DNA from: Pedobacter ureilyticus
Lineage (GTDB): Bacteria > Bacteroidota > Bacteroidia > Sphingobacteriales > Sphingobacteriaceae
DNA length: 64,000 nt
Reading direction: 5' to 3'
Assembly (NCBI RefSeq): GCF_005925345.1
Contig: NZ_SSHJ01000012.1
Coordinates: 78,395 to 142,394 of the forward strand
The position numbers were made by a program, and so were the translations under genes. A model generated the notes under the pieces. The model was not told the DNA's origin. It saw only the letters and a list, made by a program, of their open reading frames with translations, and did no database searches. This document shows positions 1-7,675 of this stretch, piece after piece. Within the stretch, counting starts at the first letter, position 1, and each line of letters begins with the position of its first letter.

Positions 1-1060
1 ATGACCAACTTTATGAATGCCAATTCAAGTTGTATGGCAATTTACTATACCATGACTGGACCATCTCAAATTTGTACCACTGCAACTTATAGTATTCCCA
101 ATGTTCCTCTAGGATCTACTGTTACCTGGAATGTTGCAGGCACTTATAGTATAGTTGGCGGTTCTAGTACTGTCAACCCCGTAACAATACAGCGCACTTC
201 AAATGGTTATGGTACACTCACTGCAACAATTACTAACAACTAATTGCGGAGTTTATACAGTAACCAAAAATGTAAGTCCTTTATCACTCATTGTTTCTCC
301 AGGTGGCAATGGCTACTGTGGCGAAGCCACAATAAGTGTAGGCATTCCTTCGGGCAATAGCTTTTATTGGGAAGCTACTGGAGATTTAGAAATTAATGCG
401 AACGGCCAAACACTCTCTACAACAGATAACAACATTGGAATAACTGGAACCAATGGAACCATTGCTGTTACTACATCAGCATGTGGCAGTCTTCTCACAT
501 TGTATTACGATTATCAACCATATGCCAGACAACTTAGCATTGCAGTAAGCTCGATAATAGGCAGCGAGCCTTTAAGTGTAACTATACCAGACCTCGACTA
601 TGCTTTTGACAATATATATTGGTATATTGACAATGATTTAGTTGAGACTGGTATAGGCACTTTATTCTTTAGCAATCCACCTTGCGGTGAGCATGAGGTA
701 AGGGCAGAAGTTTTACTGCCTTGCGGAACTACCGTAGTGGTAGGTTCATCCTATTTCGAACGTTATTGTGGAGGCTGGTGGCGCAGCATGATCATTTACC
801 CAAACCCTGCGAGCAGTTATTTAAACATTCAACCAGATACAGAGAAATTGAAAACGCTTTCTGCAACAGAAAAATCGGCCATGAAAGAATATGAAGCATT
901 ATTGTATGACATCAGTGGCAAACTGCTATTAAAAGGCAAAAGCAATGGTTATAAGCTTAATTTAGATACTCGTCATTTAAAATCTGACTACTATTTCATC
1001 CATATTAAAATTGATGGGGAGAAGGAAATCATTAAAAAACAGGTGATTATTAAGAATTAA
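1..1060 (+). pseudogene. T9SS-secreted surface protein, C-terminal part, frameshifted
   Basis: The reading frame open from position 1 ends at a TAA at 241-243, and the same protein continues one frame over from about 240 to 1060. Frame 1 carries an Ig-like segment rich in Ser, Thr and Gly, and the second frame resumes with NCGVYTVTKNVSP, the usual continuation of such domains. Dropping one T near 241 restores a single frame. The last 85 or so residues (from MIIYPNPASSYLNI to KKQVIIKN) form a type A T9SS sorting domain, so the intact protein would be exported through the outer membrane and anchored or released. The true N-terminus lies outside the window. It could be a real frameshift or a sequencing error. 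Confidence 0.75.
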
Positions 1061-1112
1061 TTTTAAGCAACACGCTATTCTCCCTTCAGAGAGATGTCAG
1101 CAGGACAGAGGG

Positions 1113-1607
1113 CTATAGTTCCTTCTCCATTACATAATCATTCATATAGAAACCGTTACCAATATCAAGGTCAACGGTTTCTTTGATTTTGAAGCCAGCC
1201 TTTTCGTAGAAATCCTTGGCTTTATTATCCCTATTTACGTTAAGCTGCAAAAACTCACCTCCTTGTGCTTTTACGAGACTTACTACTTCGTTCATCAGTA
1301 TTTTGCCTACGCCTTTACCATGCATTTTAGGCAACACGTAAAGCTTATGAAGTTTGAAAGTTTTGGCCTCTAAATTAAGCGCAGAAAATCCTGCAAAACC
1401 AACATCTTCTTTCAATTCAGAAGCAAGAATAAAATGATGGCCATTCCTCATTTGTTCTAACAATTCGCCTTTGTTGTACATCTTATCCAGCATAAAGCTA
1501 ATCTGCTCTGCCGAAATGATCTTGCCATAAGCAGTTGGCCAAGTGTGCTCAGCTAAGCTTCTAATCGTTAGTAAATCTTCTTCCTTTGCTTTTCTTAGGT
1601 AAATCAT
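1113..1607 (-). CDS. GNAT family N-acetyltransferase
   Basis: This 164-residue protein has the GNAT fold signature. The acetyl-CoA pyrophosphate loop is seen as LPKMHGKGVGKILMNEV (about residues 92-108), followed by the late motif with NRDNKAKDFYEKAGFK. It would transfer an acetyl group from acetyl-CoA to an amine; the acceptor cannot be told from sequence. Length is normal for the family and the ATG start is preceded by an A-rich spacer. It stands alone, convergent with the preceding surface-protein fragment. Confidence 0.85.
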   Translation of the reverse strand: MIYLRKAKEEDLLTIRSLAEHTWPTAYGKIISAEQISFMLDKMYNKGELLEQMRNGHHFILASELKEDVGFAGFSALNLEAKTFKLHKLYVLPKMHGKGVGKILMNEVVSLVKAQGGEFLQLNVNRDNKAKDFYEKAGFKIKETVDLDIGNGFYMNDYVMEKEL

Positions 1608-1730
1608 TTTTTAAAAGTGGTTAGGTATTAGGGATCTGGTATCAGTTTAGGTTAAAAGTAGAAAGACAAAAGTAAAAAGTTTTGAACAATAGCTTTGTCT
1701 AAATACTAACTACTAATAGCTAAATACTTC

Positions 1731-2300
1731 TTACAACAACTCCCCAATAAACAAATAAGGTGCTTGGAAACGGAAAGCCACCAAACCATCTTCTACTACC
1801 AAAAATTTACCTTCTTCTTCTTGCTGCATTAAATTATCAGCCTCAAAATAAGCGATGATATCAATCAAGAAAATGCTGCCGGCTGGTTTCCAAATACTAA
1901 AACCACTTTTAATGGCAAAATGCTTACTGGTTTCCGTAAATAAAACAAGGTTGATATCGGGCAAGTAGCAGGTTAAATCATCAAAGCTGTTAATTTTGCT
2001 AATTACATTTACCGCTGGATATTTTTCCTTTACCAAAAACTCCATAGCATCCTCAATTCCGTTTTTAGCCTGAGGAATGATGCGGGTATTCTCTTGTAAC
2101 GCAATGCCAGCTTCGAGGTTTCCAACAATGATATCGACTTTTAAACCCAAAGAAACAACTTTTTCATATTCATTTGCCAGTACAATTAAAGTTGGGCTCC
2201 ATTCCAACAACTGACCGAGATATTCTTCGCTAAAATTTCCCAACTCATGGATATACAAAGCGGGTTCTTGTTTTTCTTTTACAATGTGATGTGACGACAT
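1731..2300 (-). CDS. Thiamine pyrophosphokinase-like protein with degenerate active site
   Basis: The 189-residue protein aligns by eye with thiamine pyrophosphokinase (EC 2.7.6.2). A nucleotide-binding alpha/beta half holds the segment SLGLKVDIIVGNLEAG, and a beta-rich C-terminal half ends in FLVVEDGLVAFRFQAPYLFI. The family normally has GDxDS in the first segment and an acidic DGG upstream. Here these read GNLEA and ANEYE, and the KT/D-E motif is weakly kept as KNGIEDAMEF. The fold is probably retained while catalysis may be reduced, lost or changed. No THI-element (TPP riboswitch) is visible upstream. It is monocistronic, and its spacer is full of degenerate repeats. Confidence 0.65.
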   Translation of the reverse strand: MSSHHIVKEKQEPALYIHELGNFSEEYLGQLLEWSPTLIVLANEYEKVVSLGLKVDIIVGNLEAGIALQENTRIIPQAKNGIEDAMEFLVKEKYPAVNVISKINSFDDLTCYLPDINLVLFTETSKHFAIKSGFSIWKPAGSIFLIDIIAYFEADNLMQQEEEGKFLVVEDGLVAFRFQAPYLFIGELL

Positions 2301-2343
2301 TTTGTGAAGTTAAAAGTAAAAAGGCAAAAGTAAAAAGTTTTCA

Positions 2344-2380
2344 GTTGGCAGTTTACAATTTTCAGTTAACCGATTAAACA
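2344..2380. repeat. 37-bp near-direct repeat, left copy
   Basis: This 37-bp stretch, from GTTGGCAGTTT to GATTAAACA, recurs with a few mismatches at 2957-2993. The two copies bracket the DUF1579 gene. Shorter relatives (AACCGATTAA and AACAGTTAACC) occur at 2381-2398, 2994-3010 and 32229-32365. Such degenerate AT-rich spacer repeats are common in this group. Confidence 0.7.
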
Positions 2381-2452
2381 GTTCAAACAGTTAACCAAGT
2401 GTTAACAATATAACAATTTTACAATTAAGCAATTATGATGTATCTTAGAATT

Positions 2453-2953
2453 ATGAGCAAAAGTAAATTCGAAATTTCAAAAGAAAGCGGCCCACATTTG
2501 AGGTTATTAAACTTAGTGGGCAACTGGGATGGCCGTACCCGCACCTGGTTCGAGAAAGATGTATTAGCTGATGAGTCGGCAACTACCAGCAAAATTATTG
2601 GTTTGCTAAATAAAAGATTTATCCGTTACGAATATCGTGGCGTAATTAATGGCAAAGCCCACGAAGGGTTAATGGTTTGGGGCTTTGATTTGGGCAATAA
2701 CAAGTGTGTTTGCACTTGGGTGGATAGTTTCCACATGGGCACCGGCATTATGTACTCCGAAGGTGTAGAAACCCGAAATGGCTTCTCTGTAACCGGGCAG
2801 TACGACAACTCGGAATGGCCAGAACCTTGGGGTTGGCGTACCGAGCTAGAAATCTTGAACTCAGATCAGTTTATTCTACGTGCTTACAATATATCGCCAA
2901 CAGGCGAAGAAGCCAAAGCCGTAGAAACCATTAATTTGAGGATAGAGCTGTAG
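2453..2953 (+). CDS. DUF1579 family protein
   Basis: Starting at the third in-frame ATG gives MSKSKFEISKESGPH, which matches the usual N-terminus of this family better than the ATG codons at 2435 and 2438. The 166 residues form a beta-rich, lipocalin-like domain with the hallmark segments LVGNWDGRTRTWFE (about residues 21-34) and CTWVDSFHMGTGIMYSEG (about 86-103), then GFSVTGQY. Biochemical function is not established for the family. No signal peptide is seen, so it is likely cytoplasmic. The gene sits alone between two near-direct 37-bp repeats. Confidence 0.75.
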   Translation: MSKSKFEISKESGPHLRLLNLVGNWDGRTRTWFEKDVLADESATTSKIIGLLNKRFIRYEYRGVINGKAHEGLMVWGFDLGNNKCVCTWVDSFHMGTGIMYSEGVETRNGFSVTGQYDNSEWPEPWGWRTELEILNSDQFILRAYNISPTGEEAKAVETINLRIEL

Positions 2954-2956
2954 CTG

Positions 2957-2993
2957 GTTGGCAGTTTCTGATTTACAGTTAACCGATTAAACA
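2957..2993. repeat. 37-bp near-direct repeat, right copy
   Basis: This is the right-hand partner of the repeat at 2344-2380. It begins three bases after the stop codon of the DUF1579 gene and continues into further AACCGATTAA/AACCGGTTAACC variants. Confidence 0.7.
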
Positions 2994-3016
2994 ATTTAAC
3001 CGGTTAACCAAATCAG

Positions 3017-3952
3017 CTATTTCTTTTCTGCTGGCTGTTTTTGTCCCATTTGCATGGCCATCATTTGCTTCATGGTGTTATTCATGCCTTCGGTGCTGCC
3101 ATCTAAGAAAATTACATTGCCTTCGCTGTACTCGGCAAATTGTTTAATGGCTTCTGTCCACATGGTGAATAAAATTACTGAAGTATCTAAATTGGCTTGC
3201 TGCATTTCGTGAGCAGCATTGGTCATACCTTTTGCTACTTCTTCCCTAAACAAAGCAATACCTTGTCCACGTAATTGCGCCGCTTCACGTTCTGCTGTAG
3301 CGGCAATTTTAATGGCGTTGCCATCTGCCTCGGCACCTTTAGTTTTGGTAATTAACAGTGCCTGGCCTTCGTTTTCTGCTGCTGCTTTTAGGTTGTTAGA
3401 AGCAACTACCCTACTCATAGATCGCATAATCTCTTCATCAAAAGTGATATCGTTTAACTGCAAATCTTGCAAATGGTAACCCCAGCTTTCTAACACTTGG
3501 TCTATTTGATGTTTTACGTGCTCCACAATTTCATTACGTTGCGCCAATACATTCGCTTGCTTTTGCGTAGCTACGTAAGCACGAATTGAACCCTCAATAG
3601 TGCGGATTAAGGCTTGCATTAGGTTGTTCGAATCCACAAATTTAAAGGCCACATTTTTAATGGTTTCTTCATCATGGTTTAGTACCGAATAAAGTAACAT
3701 CGCCTTAAAATATACATTGGCCTGATCTTGGGTTACAGCTTGGAAAGAAAGCTCTACCGATCGGTTTTGAATGGAAATTCTAGAATGGATAACTTCAATT
3801 AATGGAATTTTGAGGCTTAAGCCCGGACGTAGCAATCGTTGGTACTTACCGAAAATGGTGATGACCGCAATGGTACCTTGTTTAACAGTTACAAAAGAAC
3901 TGAAGAGAATGATGAGCGCAAATACTAATACGCCATAACCTAAATATTCCAT
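3017..3952 (-). CDS. SPFH/Band 7 domain protein (stomatin or prohibitin-like)
   Basis: The protein has one N-terminal membrane helix (about residues 1-22) followed directly by a Band 7 domain starting VKQGTIAVITIFGKYQRLL. It contains the usual strand SVELSFQAVTQDQANVYF and the helix IRAYVATQKQANVLAQRNEI. A long Ala/Glu-rich region with AEADGNAIKIAATAEREAAQ predicts coiled-coil oligomerisation, and the tail is Met- and Gln-rich. Such proteins make membrane microdomain rings and often protect or scaffold membrane proteases. No partner NfeD-type gene lies next to it. At 311 residues it is normal length for the family. Confidence 0.85.
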   Translation of the reverse strand: MEYLGYGVLVFALIILFSSFVTVKQGTIAVITIFGKYQRLLRPGLSLKIPLIEVIHSRISIQNRSVELSFQAVTQDQANVYFKAMLLYSVLNHDEETIKNVAFKFVDSNNLMQALIRTIEGSIRAYVATQKQANVLAQRNEIVEHVKHQIDQVLESWGYHLQDLQLNDITFDEEIMRSMSRVVASNNLKAAAENEGQALLITKTKGAEADGNAIKIAATAEREAAQLRGQGIALFREEVAKGMTNAAHEMQQANLDTSVILFTMWTEAIKQFAEYSEGNVIFLDGSTEGMNNTMKQMMAMQMGQKQPAEKK

Positions 3953-4078
3953 ATCATTTGAGTTTGATACCCAATGATACTAAAAAATAATCACTAAGTG
4001 CCATCATTAAACCATTCTTAGCTAAAGAAAAACAAAAAAAGCAAAATCGCTGTTATAGGATGGAATTAATCGATAATT

Positions 4079-4264
4079 ATGAACGTAAAACGGACTTTTG
4101 GAACCATCTTAACCATACTAGGTATTGTAGGATTAATCTATGCTGGTTGGGGTTTTGTAAATCATAGCGTAGGCAACAGAGAACTCATCGTAGTAGGTGT
4201 TATCGGTTTGATTTTTTTTACATCTGGAATTGGCTTGGTAAAGAACACTAAAGACGTAGCTTAA
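4079..4264 (+). CDS. Small two-helix membrane protein
   Basis: A 61-residue protein with two hydrophobic segments (about residues 8-26 and 34-52), separated by a short polar turn and ending in VKNTKDVA. I do not recognise a characterised family. The ATG is followed by a Lys/Arg stretch typical of an inside-positive N-terminus. It lies convergent with another tiny two-helix membrane protein 14 bp away. Function unknown. Confidence 0.6.
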   Translation: MNVKRTFGTILTILGIVGLIYAGWGFVNHSVGNRELIVVGVIGLIFFTSGIGLVKNTKDVA

Positions 4265-4278
4265 TTGCCTTATTTACT

Positions 4279-4461
4279 TTACTGCTTTTTTTTCTGCCTT
4301 ATAATAAGAATTTGCCCAACGCCAACCAACGAACATCCGATAATGGTAATGATTAATGATTTGATCTGATCAGGATTGATGTAAAGCAAATACAGCGCAC
4401 AAGCTACCACTGCAAAAGCAGCAGCGGCAATTACATAATGTAACGTTACTCTATTTTTCAT
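4279..4461 (-). CDS. Small two-helix membrane protein, overlaps the end of the CapA-like gene
   Basis: This 60-residue protein has two predicted membrane helices (about residues 8-27 and 34-53) and a basic C-terminus (IIRQKKKQ). Its ATG lies 11 bp inside the 3' end of the upstream CapA-like gene on the same strand, so the two are probably translationally coupled. I recognise no family. Confidence 0.6.
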   Translation of the reverse strand: MKNRVTLHYVIAAAAFAVVACALYLLYINPDQIKSLIITIIGCSLVGVGQILIIRQKKKQ

Positions 4462-5572
4462 TTAAGGATATTCTATTGTTTTCAAATTTTAATCCGTGCC
4501 CTTTAAAATCCATATCTGTTAGTGATTTAATTTTATGGAAAGCGGCATGAGTTTCATCTACAGTTAAACGGTTAATTTTATCTTGCTTTACCGAAACTAC
4601 ATCGGCATAAAGAAAATCTCCCTTTGAGTTTAACTTTAACTGCAGCAGCGGAGCAATACCATTTGGGCCTTTTAGGCTGAACATACCATAAGTACAAAAG
4701 TTGCCCAAACTATAAGCAATAAACTTATTCTTGTACACCTCAACAGCTCTAGTCACATGCGGACCATGGCCTAACACTACATCTGCCCCGGCATCTATGA
4801 CCCCATGAGCAAAAGCATAAACATTACCACGATTTTCTTTGTAGAAGATTTCCTTTTTACGGGTAACGTGTTCGAACCTTGCTCCTTCGCCACCGCCATG
4901 AAAAGAAACAATCACAATATCTGCCTGTTCTTTTAGCTTCTTTACCAACATTTTTGCACTGTCAATTTTTCTAATGTCTACCGTATTTTCGTTAGGGGCA
5001 AAAGCTGCAAAAGCATATTTCACACTGTCAATGGTAAACAAATCAAATGGTTTATCCAACTGGCCTGCATAGTTGATTTGCAAAGAATCCAAAATTTTTG
5101 CCGTGTTTTTTCTTCCTTTGGCATTAAAATCGCCAACGTGGTTATTGGCTACACTTAGCACATTAAAGCCTGCTGTTTTAAAAATTCCAGCATAACGATC
5201 GGGCATTCTAAAAGCATAGCAATTGTTAGGATTAATGCCTTTGCATTTAGATGAATTGCCCGAATTTAGGAAGCATCCCTCTAAGTTGCCAAAAACAATA
5301 TCGCCTTTTAAGAAAGTATCAACAGCTTTAAAACTATTTATGGCATCGTCTGGCGGCAAATTTAATTTGCTCGGAAAAGCCGAACCCAACATGATATCGC
5401 CTACAGCAACAATACTAATGGTATCTTTAATGCCTCTTTCAACCTTTGCCAAAGAAGAGGATTTTTGCAAGCTGTCTGTTACAGTCGTATCTTGCGTTTG
5501 CCTACCCTGGCAGCTCAAAAAAGTAGCTAACCCAATAAAAAGCACAAAAAATCCAAAAATTTTCTTCATCAT
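4451..5572 (-). CDS. CapA family lipoprotein (metallophosphatase fold)
   Basis: The signal peptide ends in a lipobox (LATFLSC, Cys21), so this is a lipoprotein. The body follows the CapA/poly-gamma-glutamate synthesis fold: SIVAVGDIMLGSAFP gives the first metal-binding Asp, NVLSVANNHVGDF the NNH motif, and ADVVLGHGPHVTRAVE the GHGPH motif, with SLGNF after it. No capB or capC neighbours are present, so a role in polyglutamate capsule is not supported. A phosphoesterase-like role at the cell surface is more cautious. At 373 residues it is normal length. Confidence 0.85.
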   Translation of the reverse strand: MMKKIFGFFVLFIGLATFLSCQGRQTQDTTVTDSLQKSSSLAKVERGIKDTISIVAVGDIMLGSAFPSKLNLPPDDAINSFKAVDTFLKGDIVFGNLEGCFLNSGNSSKCKGINPNNCYAFRMPDRYAGIFKTAGFNVLSVANNHVGDFNAKGRKNTAKILDSLQINYAGQLDKPFDLFTIDSVKYAFAAFAPNENTVDIRKIDSAKMLVKKLKEQADIVIVSFHGGGEGARFEHVTRKKEIFYKENRGNVYAFAHGVIDAGADVVLGHGPHVTRAVEVYKNKFIAYSLGNFCTYGMFSLKGPNGIAPLLQLKLNSKGDFLYADVVSVKQDKINRLTVDETHAAFHKIKSLTDMDFKGHGLKFENNRISLNEK

Positions 5573-5576
5573 ATTC

Positions 5577-5606
5577 CAAAAAAAATCCTCCCCAAAATGG
5601 GAAGGA
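5577..5606 (-). terminator. Intrinsic terminator after the NlpC/P60 gene
   Basis: Read on the minus strand, TCCTTCCCA pairs with TGGGGAGGA (nine pairs, one a wobble) across a three-base loop and is followed by eight T residues. It lies between the NlpC/P60 stop and the CapA-like start, so the two same-strand genes are likely separate units. Confidence 0.8.
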
Positions 5607-5643
5607 CAAATCTAATATCGTAAATCTAAAATCGTAATTCAGA

Positions 5644-6195
5644 TTATTCTACAATTGCGCCATCTCCAGGCTCTAAAATACGACCGCCTTTATAAAAATA
5701 ACGGCTATAGTAAGGTTCGTTCAAATTACTAATTACTACACCTCTAGAGCTTGAGGCATGAGCGAAACGATTTTCGCCTAAGTATATACCTACGTGAGAA
5801 ATACTGCGGCTCTTAATTTTGAAGAAAACTAAATCTCCTTCCTTAAGTTCATCTTTAGACAAAGGATTTACCATGCTAAAAATATCACGAGAGTTACGAA
5901 GAATTGTGGTATTAAAAACCTTATCGTAAATGGCTTTGGTAAACGCAGAACAATCGATACCTTTTTTAGTATTTCCACCAAAGCGGTAAGGAGTACCAAT
6001 CCATTCGTAAATAAACTTATATAATTTTAGGTTTGAAGTTGCATCTACTGCAACACCCATTACTTGCGAAAAATATTGCGAAGCTAAATTGTCTGGATCT
6101 TCAACTTTAGCGGCTTCTTTAGCTTTACTTTGGGCAAACGTTGCCGCAAAAGAAGCGAGAACAATTAAAGTAGAAAACAAAAACTTTTTAATCAT
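5644..6195 (-). CDS. NlpC/P60 family cysteine peptidase (C40), cell-wall hydrolase
   Basis: A Sec signal peptide (residues 1-21, ending ATFAQ) leads to a C40 domain. The catalytic Cys82 sits in GIDCSAFTKAIY and the catalytic His is His134 in SISHVGIYLG. The preceding YRFGG and the later FAHAS segments match the family. Such enzymes cut peptide stems of peptidoglycan in the periplasm. The 183 residues hold just signal plus catalytic domain, with no LysM or SH3 module. A good promoter lies upstream and a strong terminator downstream, so it is monocistronic. Confidence 0.9.
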   Translation of the reverse strand: MIKKFLFSTLIVLASFAATFAQSKAKEAAKVEDPDNLASQYFSQVMGVAVDATSNLKLYKFIYEWIGTPYRFGGNTKKGIDCSAFTKAIYDKVFNTTILRNSRDIFSMVNPLSKDELKEGDLVFFKIKSRSISHVGIYLGENRFAHASSSRGVVISNLNEPYYSRYFYKGGRILEPGDGAIVE

Positions 6196-6266
6196 GTTAT
6201 ACTATTAAGTTTGGGTAAACAACACTTACACTTAACGTACCCATTATGGGCTTATTGTTAGCGCCA

Positions 6267-6298
6267 CAAAATTATAATCAAAAGTTCGCTTATCCAAA
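6267..6298 (-). promoter_or_regulatory. Bacteroidota sigma-ABfr type promoter for the NlpC/P60 gene
   Basis: On the minus strand TTTG (6298-6295) is followed by exactly 20 bases and then TAATTTTG (6274-6267), matching the consensus TTTG and TAnnTTTG. The predicted start of transcription near 6262 gives a leader of roughly 65 bases containing a small CCCATTATGGG palindrome. Confidence 0.65.
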
Positions 6299-6646
6299 TA
6301 TAAAATGTTAAAAAAAGCAAGTTATTAACACTTGTCTCTTAGAGCCCCTGCCAAGCGCAACTTTTTACACTTTTTTACTAGAATAACTTTTCTGCTGTTG
6401 CTAAAATTAAAAATTAGGTTAAACTATCTCTATGCCAAATAAAATTTCTGTTTTGAAAGTCTTTAAGTTTTAGCAAATAATCGTAAAACGATTAGTGTAA
6501 AATTTACCATTTCTTAAAACGGTATAAAAAGCAGGACAACAATGGGTTTAATTCATAGTTCATGTTGTTTTTACATTGGTAGGTATACAAAAATCCAAGA
6601 AAATAAATTAGATTTGCTCTCGTAAATAAAAATTTATCATCAAAAC
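6299..6646. other. Non-coding spacer upstream of pdhA
   Basis: No open reading frame of convincing codon use is seen on either strand. A possible minus-7 box for pdhA, TAGATTTG, lies at 6609-6616 without a well-spaced TTTG partner. The remainder is AT-rich with no clear repeat or RNA motif. Confidence 0.4.
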
Positions 6647-7642
6647 ATGAGTGCAGTAGAAATTAATAAAGATACCTATTTGAAGTGGTTTGAATCGATG
6701 TTGCTGATGCGCAAGTTCGAAGAGAAAACTGGTCAACTTTATGGTCAACAAAAAATCAGAGGTTTTTGCCATTTATATATCGGTCAAGAAGCCGTAGTTG
6801 CAGGAGCGATATCTGCAATGCAAAAAGGCGATTCGATGCTTACTTCTTATAGAGATCACGCTCATGGTTTAGCTTTAGGCATGAGTGCGAATAGCATCAT
6901 GGCCGAAATGTACGGTAAAGTAACCGGTTGCTCTAAAGGTAAAGGTGGTTCAATGCACATTTTCAGTAAAGAACACAACTTCTACGGAGGTCACGGTATT
7001 GTGGGTGGTCAAATGCCATTAGGTGCTGGTATCGCTTTCGCAGAAAAATATAAAGGTACAAACAACGTAAATATTTGCTACATGGGCGATGGCGCTGTGC
7101 GTCAGGGAGCTTTAAACGAGTCATTCAATATGGCGATGTTGTGGAAACTTCCAGTAGTTTTTGTTTGTGAGAACAATGGTTACGCCATGGGTACTTCGGT
7201 AGAGCGTACTACCAACATGATGGATATCTACAAAATCGGTTTAGGCTTTGATATGCCATGTGCACCAGTTGATGGTATGGATCCGGTTGCGGTACACAAT
7301 GCTATGGACGAAGCTATTCAACGTGCTCGTGCTGGCGAGGGACCAACTTTCTTAGAAATGAGAACTTACCGCTATAGAGGTCACTCCATGTCTGATCCTG
7401 CTAAATACCGTACCAAAGAAGAATTGGAAGAGTACAAAGCAAAAGATCCAATTGAGCAAGTAAGAGAGGTTATCCTTAAAGAAAAATATGCTGACGAGGC
7501 TTGGATTACCGAAATTGAAGAAAAAGTAAAAAGCATTGTAGACGAGTCGGTAAAATTTGCTGAAGAATCTCCTTGGCCACAACCAGAAGAGTTATTCGAT
7601 GATATTTACGTAGACACGAACTACCCTTTTCAAGAAGTTTAA
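6647..7642 (+). CDS. pdhA: Pyruvate dehydrogenase E1 component, alpha subunit
   Basis: This 331-residue protein is the thiamine-diphosphate-binding alpha subunit of the pyruvate dehydrogenase E1 (EC 1.2.4.1). The TPP/magnesium motif is GDGAVRQGALNE (GDG at 147-149) followed by ENNGYAMGT (Asn176-177), and the phosphorylation-loop region TYRYRGHSMSDPAKYR is conserved. It decarboxylates pyruvate and passes the acyl group to lipoyl-E2. The E2 gene follows after 33 bp in the same direction. The E1 beta and E3 genes are not in this window, so the complex is encoded at split loci. Confidence 0.95.
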   Translation: MSAVEINKDTYLKWFESMLLMRKFEEKTGQLYGQQKIRGFCHLYIGQEAVVAGAISAMQKGDSMLTSYRDHAHGLALGMSANSIMAEMYGKVTGCSKGKGGSMHIFSKEHNFYGGHGIVGGQMPLGAGIAFAEKYKGTNNVNICYMGDGAVRQGALNESFNMAMLWKLPVVFVCENNGYAMGTSVERTTNMMDIYKIGLGFDMPCAPVDGMDPVAVHNAMDEAIQRARAGEGPTFLEMRTYRYRGHSMSDPAKYRTKEELEEYKAKDPIEQVREVILKEKYADEAWITEIEEKVKSIVDESVKFAEESPWPQPEELFDDIYVDTNYPFQEV

Positions 7643-7675
7643 TTTTTAAACAAGCATTCAAATAAAGATATATAG

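Noticed and set aside
2301..2434. TPP riboswitch linked to the thiamine pyrophosphokinase-like gene
   Set aside because: No CUGAGA or other THI-box consensus on either strand; the region is repeat-like AT-rich DNA.
5223..5615. A 130-codon plus-strand frame
   Set aside because: It is the complement of the CapA-like gene and crosses the terminator upstream of it.
6196..6646. Riboswitch or structured RNA in the pdhA upstream spacer
   Set aside because: No known consensus and no stable stem beyond a tiny CCCATTATGGG palindrome.
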